Virus record (IMG/VR): IMGVR_UViG_3300046660_000471
Coordinates: 1 to 22,979 of that record
Source of the DNA: a virus
Reading direction: 5' to 3' (one strand)
DNA: 22,979 bases
Within the stretch, counting starts at the first letter, position 1. Each line of letters starts with the position of its first letter. A program made the position numbers and the translations under genes. The notes below the pieces were generated by a model. The model made no database searches. It was not told the origin of the DNA and saw only the letters and a list, made by a program, of their open reading frames with translations. This document shows, piece by piece, positions 12,466 through 19,328 of the stretch.

Positions 12466-13052
12466 GCCGTGGCACCGATTCGGCGAAGGCCGGGGCCGCT
12501 GTAGCTCTTCGCTTCGTTCTGTCGCTTCACGACACCGTTATTCAGGCTTCGCGTGATCTTGTCGACGGCCCGAGAAAGCCGCATCGTTTCGGCCGAGGAA
12601 AGCGGCTCTCCCTGCTCGTACCGCTTCGCGATTACCTCGGCGTCGAGGACGGGAAGCGCGCTATATGCGCGGTCGAGATCCCAAAGGGCGACCACTACGC
12701 CACCGGAAGCGACGGAAACCCCGTCATCCTTCGTCGGGGCCGTCTCCCACATTTCCGGCTGGAAGAACGCTCGATCGAAGAGCTGTCGCACTTCCGAGGA
12801 CGTGTAAACGTACTCCGCAGAGTGATAGATATACGCGTATCGCTCTCGGCCCGCGTAGCTGATAGCCACGTTGCGGAAGTTCTTCCGAAGCTGACCATCG
12901 GGATAGTCGGTCGCCTCATACGTCGACTTCTTCTCGGTGACGTGAAGAAGGATCTCCTGTCGAATGTCCTCGGCTTCAATACCGGGATACTCCTCGGCGA
13001 CTCGCTGAGCGACGCTCTCGGCAAGCTTCGTGTACTTCGTCCAGTCAATCAT
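12462..13052 (-). CDS. Sigma-factor-like DNA-binding protein
   Basis: 196 residues from ATG 13052 with an excellent Shine-Dalgarno (TTAGGAG). The N-terminal third (AESVAQRVAEEYPGIEAEDIRQEILLHV) resembles sigma-70 region 2, including the acidic DIRQE patch. LRKNFRNVAISYAGRERYAYIYHSAEY follows, and the C-terminus (LDAEVIAKRYEQGEPLSSAETMRLSRAVDKITRSLN) could be a region 4-like helix-turn-helix. Proteins of this kind occur in actinophage replication operons and are often labelled sigma factors, but promoter recognition has not been shown from sequence. It could alternatively be a structural relative with another role. Confidence 0.6.
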   Translation of the reverse strand: MIDWTKYTKLAESVAQRVAEEYPGIEAEDIRQEILLHVTEKKSTYEATDYPDGQLRKNFRNVAISYAGRERYAYIYHSAEYVYTSSEVRQLFDRAFFQPEMWETAPTKDDGVSVASGGVVVALWDLDRAYSALPVLDAEVIAKRYEQGEPLSSAETMRLSRAVDKITRSLNNGVVKRQNEAKSYSGPGLRRIGATA

Positions 13053-13063
13053 TTGCGTGTCTC

Positions 13064-13831
13064 CTAAGCGGCCTTGACGCCGTATGTACGTCCTTCGACC
13101 ACGAAGGTTCCGTTCGGCTTGATAAACACCGGGGCAGGGGTTACCCGGTTCTTGTCGACGTAGAGGATTCCGAAGCCCTGATTCCAGTTGGCGTGACCGG
13201 CCTTCAGGTAGTGGGCACTCTTCAGCTCCATAAGGTTTCCGACCTCGAAGCCGAAGCGTTCCTTGACCAGCTTCGAATTCACGGCCATGTGTTCGTGTTG
13301 GATTCCGAGCTTGTGAGTGTGGCCGCACACGACCGAGTAACCCCACTTACGGGCCAGGGACAGGGCGGTACCGCCCGGCATTCGGGAGCTACCCCCTTCG
13401 TCGCCATGGGCGAGAAGCCAACCGGGGGCAATCTCGTACGGCTCTTCGTGGTAGGTCACGCCGTACTTCTCGAAGTCGAGCAAGCTCGGCACTTCGAGGG
13501 CCTTCAGTCCCATAAGGCCGGGGGCCCTGGTCCTCACGTAGGTAAGGGGCCGGTCCATGTGGTTCGAGCGGCTTACGTGAATGGGCCCGTCATGGACGGC
13601 CCGCAGGCCGGCAAAAACCCGCTTTCCAGCGTCGCAATGGGCCTGAAGGTCACCCTTGTACTCACCCGCGGTGCCGCGCGTCCAACGGCTGATCTGGGGG
13701 AAGTCGACTTCATCCCCCACGCTCGCTATCTCGTCCGGCCGATACTCGGCAATGAAGTTGAGGACGTTCCGCACGGCCCTTCGGTCGTGATACGGAATCT
13801 GCATGTCCGACAGAACGACGATTCGCTTCAA
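13064..13831 (-). CDS. Calcineurin-like metallophosphoesterase
   Basis: 255 residues from TTG 13831, overlapping the methyltransferase stop (TTGA). Metal-site motifs in order: SDMQIPYHD (D-x-Q replacing the usual D-x-H), GDEVDF (GDxxD), SRSNHMD (usual GNHD), LLAHGDEG and VCGHTHKLG (GHTH). This is the full set of a two-metal phosphoesterase, with relaxed first and third motifs. Family members hydrolyse phosphomono- or diesters, including DNA ends and cyclic nucleotides. In a replication operon between a methyltransferase and a sigma-like protein, a nuclease or phosphatase acting on DNA or nucleotides is likely. The substrate is unknown. Confidence 0.85.
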   Translation of the reverse strand: MKRIVVLSDMQIPYHDRRAVRNVLNFIAEYRPDEIASVGDEVDFPQISRWTRGTAGEYKGDLQAHCDAGKRVFAGLRAVHDGPIHVSRSNHMDRPLTYVRTRAPGLMGLKALEVPSLLDFEKYGVTYHEEPYEIAPGWLLAHGDEGGSSRMPGGTALSLARKWGYSVVCGHTHKLGIQHEHMAVNSKLVKERFGFEVGNLMELKSAHYLKAGHANWNQGFGILYVDKNRVTPAPVFIKPNGTFVVEGRTYGVKAA

Positions 13832-14466
13832 GGCTTCTCTTTCTCGACGTGGGCGAGCAACTGCGCGCCGAGGTGGCGCGTGTATGCGGGCGGTATCGCT
13901 TCACGCAATTCGCGTCGACTCATCCACGGGCATTCCATGATTTCCCGAGCTAGCTCGGCACCAATGAAGTTCCCTACGATGTGCATGAATTCGTGAGGCT
14001 GGCAGACGCGCCCCATCTTGTTTTGAGGGGCGACGTGTTCCGGATGATCCGGGGCGGTTAGCGGTATGGACCCTTCGAAGATTCGGTGTCGATAGGTCCG
14101 AAGCCCGAACATGGCTCCGCACAACATGACCGGGTCTTTCAGGGGGGCACCCTTTACGTTCTCGATGATGTAAGGCTTTCCGGTCGCCACTAGGGCGGAC
14201 CGAACGTCATCGATCGATAGGGGGTGTTCGTTGTCGCGTATTCGCTGGGCCCAGGAATAGCCCTGGCACGGTGGCGATGCGTGGATAGCGTCGAATTCGT
14301 GGCCGATCTCGGCGAGGATTTCGAGGGCGTCGCCCTGCATGAATTCGTACGGGTAGTGGCGTTGGGGGTTGATGTCCACCCCGACCACTTCGAAGCCCGC
14401 TTGTGCGTATCCAGCACCAGCACCACCAGCACAGCAGTAAAGGTCAAGCAGTCGAGGCTTTCCCAA
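13828..14466 (-). CDS. Small C5-cytosine DNA methyltransferase
   Basis: 212 residues from TTG 14466. Motif I is LLDLYCCAGGAGAGYAQAGF; motif IV ASPPCQGYS has the catalytic Cys67; motif VI is ENV (102-104); motif VIII is RTYRHRIF; motif X is PPAYTRHLGAQLLAHV. It is thus a complete m5C methylase core, but there is hardly any room for a target-recognition domain between motifs VIII and X (about 50 residues against 80 or more in stand-alone enzymes). It may recognise a short or degenerate site, or need a partner. Possible roles are protection from host restriction or base modification. The start codon lies inside a copy of the phage operator. Confidence 0.88.
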   Translation of the reverse strand: MGKPRLLDLYCCAGGAGAGYAQAGFEVVGVDINPQRHYPYEFMQGDALEILAEIGHEFDAIHASPPCQGYSWAQRIRDNEHPLSIDDVRSALVATGKPYIIENVKGAPLKDPVMLCGAMFGLRTYRHRIFEGSIPLTAPDHPEHVAPQNKMGRVCQPHEFMHIVGNFIGAELAREIMECPWMSRRELREAIPPAYTRHLGAQLLAHVEKEKP

Positions 14467-14476
14467 TACTAGTTTC
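14462..14476 (-). promoter_or_regulatory. Operator copy overlapping a stop and a start codon
   Basis: Minus strand GAAACTAGTATTGGG. The TAG inside it is the stop of the gene at 14469-14705 and the TTG inside it is the start of the methyltransferase. No promoter boxes are evident, so it may act as a transcription roadblock within the operon (a stoperator-like site). Confidence 0.6.
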
Positions 14477-14705
14477 CGCGCTCAAAGAGAATGGCGAGGC
14501 GGCGAAGGCGAATGTCCAGCATGGCCGCATACACGGCCAGGTCTTGAGCCTCTTCCCTGGCGTACTGAAGAAGCTCGGGGAAGGGCATCTTCTCGAACTT
14601 CTGCCCGTCCTGCTCTTCGTACTGTTCGGCACCGATGCCGAGGATTCGCCCTCGGCACTCGTCGATGAAGTGGCCTACCTCGTCGGCCAGTTCCTCACTG
14701 GTCAT
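14469..14705 (-). CDS. Small helical phage protein
   Basis: 78 residues from ATG 14705, overlapping the primase stop (ATGA). It is almost entirely helical and acidic: EELADEVGHFIDECRGRILGIGAEQYEE, then GQKFEKMPFPELLQYAREEAQDLAVYAAMLDIRLRRLAILF. The repeated acidic heptads faintly recall the MazG-like pyrophosphohydrolase fold, but EExxE/ExxD metal motifs are not convincing. I therefore call it a conserved-looking small protein of unknown function, probably working with the primase or methyltransferase on either side. Confidence 0.65.
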   Translation of the reverse strand: MTSEELADEVGHFIDECRGRILGIGAEQYEEQDGQKFEKMPFPELLQYAREEAQDLAVYAAMLDIRLRRLAILFERGN

Positions 14706-15310
14706 CGCTTGATCTCCAATCGGTCTAGAAGGGCTTCACGGCCGTTCTCTAGAACGTACGAATTCACGTCGTGTCCGGCCGGCATGGGGCTTATCCGGGC
14801 GCTCTTGATCTGTTCGGCGACCTTCTCGGCGAACTCCATTCCTTGCCCCTTGTCGTCCTGGTCGGCCAGGATGTACACGGCCTTATAGCCCTTGAAGCAC
14901 CGGGCAAAGTAGGGCTTCCATGCGCTCACACCGGCGATACCGATTGCGGGAATCCCCGCTTCGTTCGCCGCTATCGCGTCGAATTCGCCTTCACAGATGG
15001 CGATATGGTCCGAGGGGACGAGAAGCGCATTCGCGTTGTAGATGCGCGGGGGGTCACCGGGGACGCTGCGGTATTTCGGTCCGTCCCCGTCGCCGAGTCG
15101 ACGGAATCGCACCGTCATTACTCCGGCCCTGGTGAGGTAGGGAACCGCTAGCATTCCTCGGGCGGTTTCATGCCCCGGCAAGGGGCTTTCGACGTAGCCC
15201 AGCCTGAAGGATGCTGCGTTGTCCTCGGACAGGCCCCGACTCTTCAAATACGCCACGGCGGCGGGGCTTCTGGTTAGGTCCCCCTCGTATCGCGCCGTAG
15301 CTTCCTCCAA
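14702..15310 (-). CDS. Primase, TOPRIM (catalytic) part, in a separate frame
   Basis: This frame is open from just after a TGA near 15366; the only start codon I see early in it is TTG 15310 (202 residues). It carries the TOPRIM core of a DnaG-type primase: HIAICEGEFDAIAANEAG (catalytic Glu), AVYILADQDDKG (the DxD metal site), and the RNAP-like basic stretch TVRFRRLG before it. The zinc-binding domain lies upstream in another frame (15168-15557). A +1 shift near 15330-15363 would join both into one primase of about 285 residues. Otherwise the phage makes a two-part primase. It primes DNA synthesis with the DnaB-like helicase upstream. Confidence 0.88.
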   Translation of the reverse strand: MEEATARYEGDLTRSPAAVAYLKSRGLSEDNAASFRLGYVESPLPGHETARGMLAVPYLTRAGVMTVRFRRLGDGDGPKYRSVPGDPPRIYNANALLVPSDHIAICEGEFDAIAANEAGIPAIGIAGVSAWKPYFARCFKGYKAVYILADQDDKGQGMEFAEKVAEQIKSARISPMPAGHDVNSYVLENGREALLDRLEIKR

Positions 15311-15557
15311 GAAGCTTTTCTGCGCAGGATCGGGTACAAGAGAAATCGCGGCATCCTTCCTGGTCGGCGATCACGTCAAAGCTGTCGCCCGAGATATCGC
15401 AAGCGAAGCAACGGAATCGGTTCTCTTCAGTGCACACAGAAGCCGAAGCGTTTCGGTCTTCATGAAAGGGGCACTTCATCTTTCGGAAGCGCGATCCTTC
15501 CGGCACATCCGTTGCGCCGTAGTGCTCTAGCACTTCCGCTATCGGGGGCTTTTCCAT
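15168..15557 (-). CDS. Primase, CHC2 zinc-finger part
   Basis: Start ATG 15557 after AAGGGAGGGCGG (an upstream in-frame TTG at 15578 overlaps the operator). The first 65 or so residues form the CHC2 primase zinc domain: KMKCPFHEDRNASASV and RFRCFACDISGDSFDVIADQEG. After EG the frame drifts into sequence with no family resemblance and ends at 15168, while the adjacent frame takes up primase-like sequence (GDAAISLVPDPAQK, LEEATARYEGDL). The real end of the functional protein is therefore probably the shift point near 15330-15363. Coding overlap of about 200 bp between two frames is unlike the compact 4-bp overlaps elsewhere in this operon. Confidence 0.8.
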   Translation of the reverse strand: MEKPPIAEVLEHYGATDVPEGSRFRKMKCPFHEDRNASASVCTEENRFRCFACDISGDSFDVIADQEGCRDFSCTRSCAEKLLGGSYGAIRGGPNQKPRRRGVFEESGPVRGQRSILQAGLRRKPLAGA

Positions 15558-15574
15558 CCGCCCTCCCTTACGTT

Positions 15575-15589
15575 CCAAATACTAGTTTC
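15575..15589 (-). promoter_or_regulatory. Operator copy between the resolvase and primase genes
   Basis: Minus strand GAAACTAGTATTTGG, 18 bp upstream of the primase ATG and 16 bp after the resolvase stop. A -35-like TTGGAA lies in it, but any -10 box would fall inside the primase gene, so it looks like a roadblock site rather than a promoter. Confidence 0.6.
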
Positions 15590-15604
15590 GTAGGGGTGGC
15601 GGAA

Positions 15605-16024
15605 TCAAAGAGCGGGGAAGACCCGAATCCTTGCGCCCGGTTCCCTGCCGTCCGCGTAAAGCTTCGCGGCTTCGAGGGTGACCACCTGGGCGTCATCCCC
15701 GAAGGCTCCGCCTGCCTTTAGGCCGTCGAGGGTCGAGCGACACAGCTTGTCGAGGTCGGGATACTTCGCCGGATACAGAGGGGCATCCGCCCTGAGCTGG
15801 TCGGCAAACCGACCGGTGCGGTAATGGCTCTTCGGTCGCTTCAACCGGAAGATCACGAAGACACCGACATACGGCCAGGGGTCGAAGGTGTGGTTCGCGG
15901 CCTCGGTCGAAATGGCGCTACGCCACGGCTTGACCTTCTTCGAGGACTCCACCATTCGACCCCCGCCAACATGCCTCTTACTGCCCTGGGGGGCAGGGAT
16001 GCCGTTCACGTCTATCTCGATCAT
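15605..16024 (-). CDS. rusA: RusA-family Holliday junction resolvase
   Basis: 139 residues from ATG 16024, overlapping the helicase stop (ATGA). It begins with a strand and the typical GIPAPQGSKR turn and has KRPKSHYRTG and the acidic metal site PDLDKLCRSTLDGL plus GDDAQVVTLEAAKLYAD. The three aspartates in PDLDK and GDDAQ match the catalytic residues of RusA-type endonucleases. It cuts four-way junctions formed during replication and recombination and is a dimer in the known family. Its place between a helicase and a primase fits resolution of branched DNA before packaging. Confidence 0.9.
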   Translation of the reverse strand: MIEIDVNGIPAPQGSKRHVGGGRMVESSKKVKPWRSAISTEAANHTFDPWPYVGVFVIFRLKRPKSHYRTGRFADQLRADAPLYPAKYPDLDKLCRSTLDGLKAGGAFGDDAQVVTLEAAKLYADGREPGARIRVFPAL

Positions 16025-16815
16025 CCGGTGAGCCTCATTCGCTCCATGTCGGCATCGAGATAAAGAGTCATGGCGCCGGAAGCGTCAGCCTTCCCGGTCC
16101 TGTTCTTCACGACGGATACGCCCATCTGTCGAGAAGCGTCGTCGCCGATCCGGTGAAGGGTGAGGATCATTTCCGGCACGCGGCCTATCTGTCCCTTGAT
16201 CTGAGACAGGGGAACGGGCTGGTTACCGTCGTTGCTGTCGCCCTTTACGTGGTGCAGGGCGACCACGCACGCACCCGTCATGCGGGCAAGCTCATGAAGG
16301 TACTCACAGACCTTCTCTAGGGCGACATAGGAATTACTGTCGCCCTCGGCGTCCGGCTGAACGTTGCTCAGGTTGTCAACGATGATGAGTTCCGGCCATG
16401 CCCCGTAAGTGACCGCGAAAGCCTTCAGCTCCCCTTCGAGGTCGTCAATCGAGAGAGACGCGGTGAAGTCCCACCGGAGGTGATCGAAGCCGTCAAGCTG
16501 AGCTTCTACGGCCTTCGTGTTGCCATGCTCTAGGGCGTTCTCGATATCTCGCGTAGCCCAACCGGACACGTTCGCAGCACACCGGACAAACATGGTTTGC
16601 GGGTCGGTGTCCGCGCTGAAATAGAAGGCCGGCACACGGGCGTGAAGGGCCAAAGCCATACTGAGAGCAGACTTACCGACACCAGGGGCCGCAGAGATAA
16701 TCGTGAACTGTCCTCGGCGGAAGTGCACGGTATTCGCGGCGAAGGTCTTAAAGAGGGTAGGAAGGGGTTCGCCGGTCTTTCCAGCGTCGCCCTTAGCTCG
16801 AACGATCGTGTACAA
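16021..16815 (-). CDS. DnaB/RecA-like replicative helicase ATPase
   Basis: 264 residues from TTG 16815 (GAAGGACCGCCC upstream). Walker A is SAAPGVGKS (residues 41-49) and Walker B is ELIIVDNLS (Asp147). TGACVVALHHVKG matches the sensor strand (H4-like region) of the DnaB C-terminal domain, and SQIKGQIGRVPEMILTLHR and SVVKNRTGKA carry the arginine/lysine elements typical of hexameric DnaB-type ATPases. The N-terminal primase-interacting domain of bacterial DnaB is missing, as in many phage helicases. It probably unwinds the phage fork with the split primase downstream. Confidence 0.88.
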   Translation of the reverse strand: MYTIVRAKGDAGKTGEPLPTLFKTFAANTVHFRRGQFTIISAAPGVGKSALSMALALHARVPAFYFSADTDPQTMFVRCAANVSGWATRDIENALEHGNTKAVEAQLDGFDHLRWDFTASLSIDDLEGELKAFAVTYGAWPELIIVDNLSNVQPDAEGDSNSYVALEKVCEYLHELARMTGACVVALHHVKGDSNDGNQPVPLSQIKGQIGRVPEMILTLHRIGDDASRQMGVSVVKNRTGKADASGAMTLYLDADMERMRLTG

Positions 16816-16835
16816 GGGCGGTCCTTCGAGGGGGC

Positions 16836-17135
16836 TTAGTTGGCAGACCAGACAGGCAGGGGGGCACAGTTGCGGTAACGGCTCTTCCGGAATTCGCCCG
16901 TGGTCGAGATAAGGCCGCGCTTCGCGGCTCGACGCATCACGGGACCGAGGGCGCGAGGCTCCCGCGGCTTGATAAGACCGGCGTCCCAGAGATCGTCAGT
17001 AGTGAACTCTTCGAGGTGCCCGGAAAGCTCGGCGACGAAGCCGAGGGCGTACCGCTTCCATTCGTCGTCGGTGTTCGCGTCGACCTGGGCAATAGCGGCG
17101 TCACGCTTCGCGGTGGCGGTGGCGAAAGAAGGCAT
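16836..17135 (-). CDS. Small winged-helix-like replication protein
   Basis: 99 residues from ATG 17135 (AAGGGAGATACAGCC upstream). The sequence SGHLEEFTTDDLWDAGLIKPREPRALGPVMRRAAKRGLISTTGEFRKSRYRNC looks like a winged helix: helices, then a basic wing and a short strand. It ends in PLPVWSAN. Proteins of this look lie directly before DnaB-like helicases in actinophages and may be helicase loaders or origin-binding factors. I infer that role from position only. It begins a transcription segment downstream of the operator at 17211. Confidence 0.65.
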   Translation of the reverse strand: MPSFATATAKRDAAIAQVDANTDDEWKRYALGFVAELSGHLEEFTTDDLWDAGLIKPREPRALGPVMRRAAKRGLISTTGEFRKSRYRNCAPLPVWSAN

Positions 17136-17210
17136 GGCTGTATCTCCCTTGACGGGTTTAAACGGGGTGAGGGGGTGCGCGTTGATTCCGGTAGCCGCGC
17201 CCCTACCGTG

Positions 17211-17225
17211 CCAAATACTAGTTTC
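17211..17225 (-). promoter_or_regulatory. Operator copy between the zinc protein and winged-helix genes
   Basis: Minus strand GAAACTAGTATTTGG, joined to -35-like TTGGCA. No good -10 box is found 17-18 bp on (best match CTACCG at 15 bp), and GTTTAAAC (17157-17164) has moved close to the start codon. It is either a weak promoter or a roadblock site. Confidence 0.6.
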
Positions 17226-17229
17226 GGCC

Positions 17230-17664
17230 CTACTTAATGAACTCCAGAGAGCACGCGTCCGGGGTTCCCTGCGGGGCAGGGCAGGCCCACGCCTTCCACA
17301 TGCCAGGCTTGTTCCGGTAAGGCTTCTCCAGGAATCGCTTCGTGCCGTGCGGGCAGGTGGGCGCATTCCCATAGGGGGTCTGGCCGGCATTTCCTCCGGA
17401 AGGGGCCTGAGAGGGCGCCTGAGCGCCGTTCTGGCCGCCCTGGTCAAACTGTCCGGGGTGAGCCACCGGACGCGCCCCAAGCTGGGCCCCAAGGATCTCT
17501 TCGGCCCGCAGCGCGGTAACCGCACCGCCGACGAGAGCCGAGACACCCGAAGCCGAGTAGCCGTCGAGAATGTCGGTCAACTCCCCCAGGCTCTCGGCCT
17601 TGATGACGACCCAGGAAGCATCGTGGCCGCCATGGGCCTTCATGGTCACGCTGATCTCAGGCAC
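17230..17664 (-). CDS. Putative recombination accessory protein with zinc ribbon
   Basis: 144 residues from GTG 17664, overlapping the end of the nuclease gene by 8 bp. The N-terminal half (EISVTMKAHGGHDASWVVIKAESLGELTDIL) has alternating strands like an oligonucleotide-binding or amphipathic domain. A Gly/Gln/Ala/Pro-rich linker follows (FDQGGQNGAQAPSQAPSGG). The C-terminus has CPHGTKRF, then MWKAWACPAP and DACSLEF, a Cys-rich ribbon seen in actinophage proteins next to exonucleases. The Gly/Gln linker and position after a RecB-type nuclease suggest a single-strand-binding or annealing role, but there is no diagnostic motif. Confidence 0.65.
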   Translation of the reverse strand: MPEISVTMKAHGGHDASWVVIKAESLGELTDILDGYSASGVSALVGGAVTALRAEEILGAQLGARPVAHPGQFDQGGQNGAQAPSQAPSGGNAGQTPYGNAPTCPHGTKRFLEKPYRNKPGMWKAWACPAPQGTPDACSLEFIK

Positions 17665-18487
17665 TTACAGTCTCCTCATAGGGATATTGGCTCGCGTCGA
17701 TTCCGTTGAAGTCGCAATATCGCCGGACCGTACAGGTGCGGCACGCGTCGCCAGGGTTGGGAAGGAAGAGGCCGAGTCGTACGGCCTTATCCATGTTGCG
17801 GAACCATCGGGTGACTTTCTCTCGCGAGTAGTTCTGAAGGTTCCAAGGTTCGGTGGGGGCGTTGTTCTTCGCCATGAAGTAATCGCCGAAGCCAGGCTTC
17901 ACGCCGAAGAGATCGTCTAGGGCGTGGTCGTAAATGGCTAGCTGAAAGGCCGTGTCAGGGAGCTTCGTTCCGGTCTTCAGGTCGCGCACCCGTAGGTGGC
18001 CGTCCGGGTACTCCATCACCTGATCGATGAACCCGCGGATCGTGATTCCGCCGAGGTCGAGCGTGAACGGAAGCTCGACGGCGGGCATTCCGTCGACCGG
18101 TTGCCAGACACGTTCCGGGGCCTCTATCGCGTATTCGAAGTACGCTTCTACCTGATCCCGACCGCGCTCTCTGCGCCTCTTGATATCGGTCTCAGGCTTC
18201 GTCACGCCACCGGTAAGCCATCGGGAAGTGTCAGGCTCGACGGCCAGGGCGGCGGCCATCTCCCGATCCCAGGCTTCTTCGTACCATTCGGTCATCTGGT
18301 CGGGGCCGTAGGCCCTGAAGGACCGTTCCCACTTCTCGATAGCCTCATGAAAGGCCGTGCCTTGAATGAACCATGCGGCTTGATTCTGGGGGGCCTTAGC
18401 GATCTTCTCTAGCCTGTACGCCTCACCGCATCGGACGAAGCTCGAATACTGCGAGACGGACCGGTGAGTTAGGGGGGCCGCGCTCAC
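17657..18487 (-). CDS. RecB/Cas4-type PD-(D/E)XK exonuclease with iron-sulfur cysteines
   Basis: 276 residues from GTG 18487, overlapping the upstream stop (GTGA). Nuclease motifs: GTAFHEAIE (His47), RGFIDQV (Asp155), VRDLKTG (Asp169 and Lys171) and QLAIYDHAL (the QxxxY motif). One cysteine near the N-terminus (Cys20) and three at the C-terminus (ACRTCTVRRYC) form the four-cysteine iron-sulfur cluster of Cas4/AddB-type nucleases. It degrades or trims double-stranded DNA ends, producing single strands for recombination-dependent replication. The small protein upstream and the zinc protein downstream are translationally coupled to it. Confidence 0.92.
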   Translation of the reverse strand: MSAAPLTHRSVSQYSSFVRCGEAYRLEKIAKAPQNQAAWFIQGTAFHEAIEKWERSFRAYGPDQMTEWYEEAWDREMAAALAVEPDTSRWLTGGVTKPETDIKRRRERGRDQVEAYFEYAIEAPERVWQPVDGMPAVELPFTLDLGGITIRGFIDQVMEYPDGHLRVRDLKTGTKLPDTAFQLAIYDHALDDLFGVKPGFGDYFMAKNNAPTEPWNLQNYSREKVTRWFRNMDKAVRLGLFLPNPGDACRTCTVRRYCDFNGIDASQYPYEETVSA

Positions 18488-18735
18488 TCGCTAACCGGGG
18501 TCTCGACGGCCAGGGCGACGTTCTCAATCTCGCCCACGAAGGCCGCCATGGTGACCCCGTCCACGAACTTAGGAACGGCAGCGTTCGAGAGCTTCACGGT
18601 CGTGCCGTTCACGACCAGCTCGACCACGTTCCGGCCCATGCCAGCATCGAAGGTCGGGCGGACAGTGATCGGGTGGCCGTCGAGGTCGGCGAACTTCATG
18701 GCGGGGGTGTTCTTCGTCGTGTCGAAGGCGCTCAT
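18484..18735 (-). CDS. Small hypothetical protein at the head of the replication operon
   Basis: 83 residues from ATG 18735 (GAGAGAGAG upstream). It appears to be an all-beta or alpha/beta protein with repeated strand-like segments (HPITVRPTF, NVVELVVNGTTVKLSNAA, ENVALAVETP). No family is recognised. It shares a GTGA overlap with the nuclease gene, so it is likely a nuclease partner. The operator at 18755-18769 lies 20 bp before its ATG. Confidence 0.65.
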   Translation of the reverse strand: MSAFDTTKNTPAMKFADLDGHPITVRPTFDAGMGRNVVELVVNGTTVKLSNAAVPKFVDGVTMAAFVGEIENVALAVETPVSE

Positions 18736-18754
18736 GTTGGACTCTCTCTCTGTT

Positions 18755-18769
18755 CCAAATACTAGGTTC
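18755..18769 (-). promoter_or_regulatory. Operator copy at the head of the replication operon
   Basis: Minus strand GAACCTAGTATTTGG, with TTGGAA at its end. The start codon follows only 20 bp later, so a -10 box at the usual distance would lie at the ATG. This copy may block transcription coming from upstream; otherwise the message would be nearly leaderless. Confidence 0.55.
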
Positions 18770-18782
18770 AGGGCATGAAGAA

Positions 18783-18807
18783 GGGGCAGCTACTTCCTAA
18801 CTGCCCC
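18783..18807 (-). terminator. Hairpin terminator
   Basis: Minus-strand GGGGCAG pairs with CTGCCCC (loop of 11), followed by TTCTTC. It ends the gene at 18848-19138. Confidence 0.75.
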
Positions 18808-18847
18808 TGCTATCTATATTCGCTTGTCGACCGTAAGTCTTCATCGA

Positions 18848-19138
18848 TCATTCGAAGACCCAATACGCCGTGGTGTATTCGTCACCATGACCACACCCGA
18901 GAGTGTCGCTGTGCCATCCCCGCAAGGGCATGCACCTTTCGGGGATCATCCCTCGGCCAAGCTCGACGTCCTCGGGCTCGGCGTTCGTGCGACAGTGCGC
19001 GAACTCAATCCGAGTGCCGTTCTTATAGCGCACTCTGGCAATCGTCAAGATCTGCGGGAGGTCCCAGAGAATGTCTACTCCCTGAAGGTCCACACCCGCG
19101 TGGTTCAAATCCAGTCCCGTGGAATTCCCCAAGAGCAT
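18848..19138 (-). CDS. Hypothetical protein
   Basis: 96 residues from ATG 19138 (GGGACGATGCGCA before it). It has a strand-like middle (ILTIARVRYKNGTRIEFAHC), an acidic segment (NAEPEDVELGRG) and a Cys/His-rich end (RCMPLRGWHSDTLGCGHGDEY). The Cys and His could form one zinc site. The base composition is slightly less GC-rich than the replication genes. No function is recognised. It sits between the WhiB-type gene and the replication operon with its own terminator, and there is no obvious promoter of its own. The exact start is uncertain. Confidence 0.55.
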   Translation of the reverse strand: MLLGNSTGLDLNHAGVDLQGVDILWDLPQILTIARVRYKNGTRIEFAHCRTNAEPEDVELGRGMIPERCMPLRGWHSDTLGCGHGDEYTTAYWVFE

Positions 19139-19287
19139 TGCGCATCGTCCCGACTGACGTAGCCACCAATAGCGATCATCGCGCCCGCTGCTTCCCCCCT
19201 GGGGATGCGTGCTTGTTGAACCTTAACGGATTCTTTGCGCTTCCTTACACTTCTCTCACATCTGATCTGGCGGTTTTGCCAAACCAT
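19105..19287 (-). CDS. Doubtful short reading frame
   Basis: A 60-residue frame from ATG 19287 with no Shine-Dalgarno; the ATG lies inside the stem of a hairpin (19284-19301). The first half is basic (RCERSVRKRKESVKVQQARIPRG), the second ordinary (AAGAMIAIGGYVSRDDAQCSW). It overlaps the next start by 34 bp. It could be a small basic protein or a leader translated by chance. I keep it only because it would otherwise leave a 190-bp gap. Confidence 0.3.
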   Translation of the reverse strand: MVWQNRQIRCERSVRKRKESVKVQQARIPRGEAAGAMIAIGGYVSRDDAQCSWGIPRDWI

Positions 19288-19301
19288 TGCACTCGCAATG
19301 G
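19284..19301 (-). terminator. Hairpin, probable terminator after the WhiB gene
   Basis: CCATTGC pairs with GCAATGG (loop GAGT on the minus strand), then TTTGGC. Another hairpin, GTTGCC/GGCAAC at 19321-19337, overlaps the WhiB stop codon just upstream. Confidence 0.5.
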
Positions 19302-19328
19302 AACGATCATGAGAGGGTCCGTTGCCTA

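Noticed and set aside
11106-13067. 653-codon plus-strand frame
   Set aside because: It lies opposite the ribonucleotide reductase, zinc and sigma-like genes and is a GC-driven shadow.
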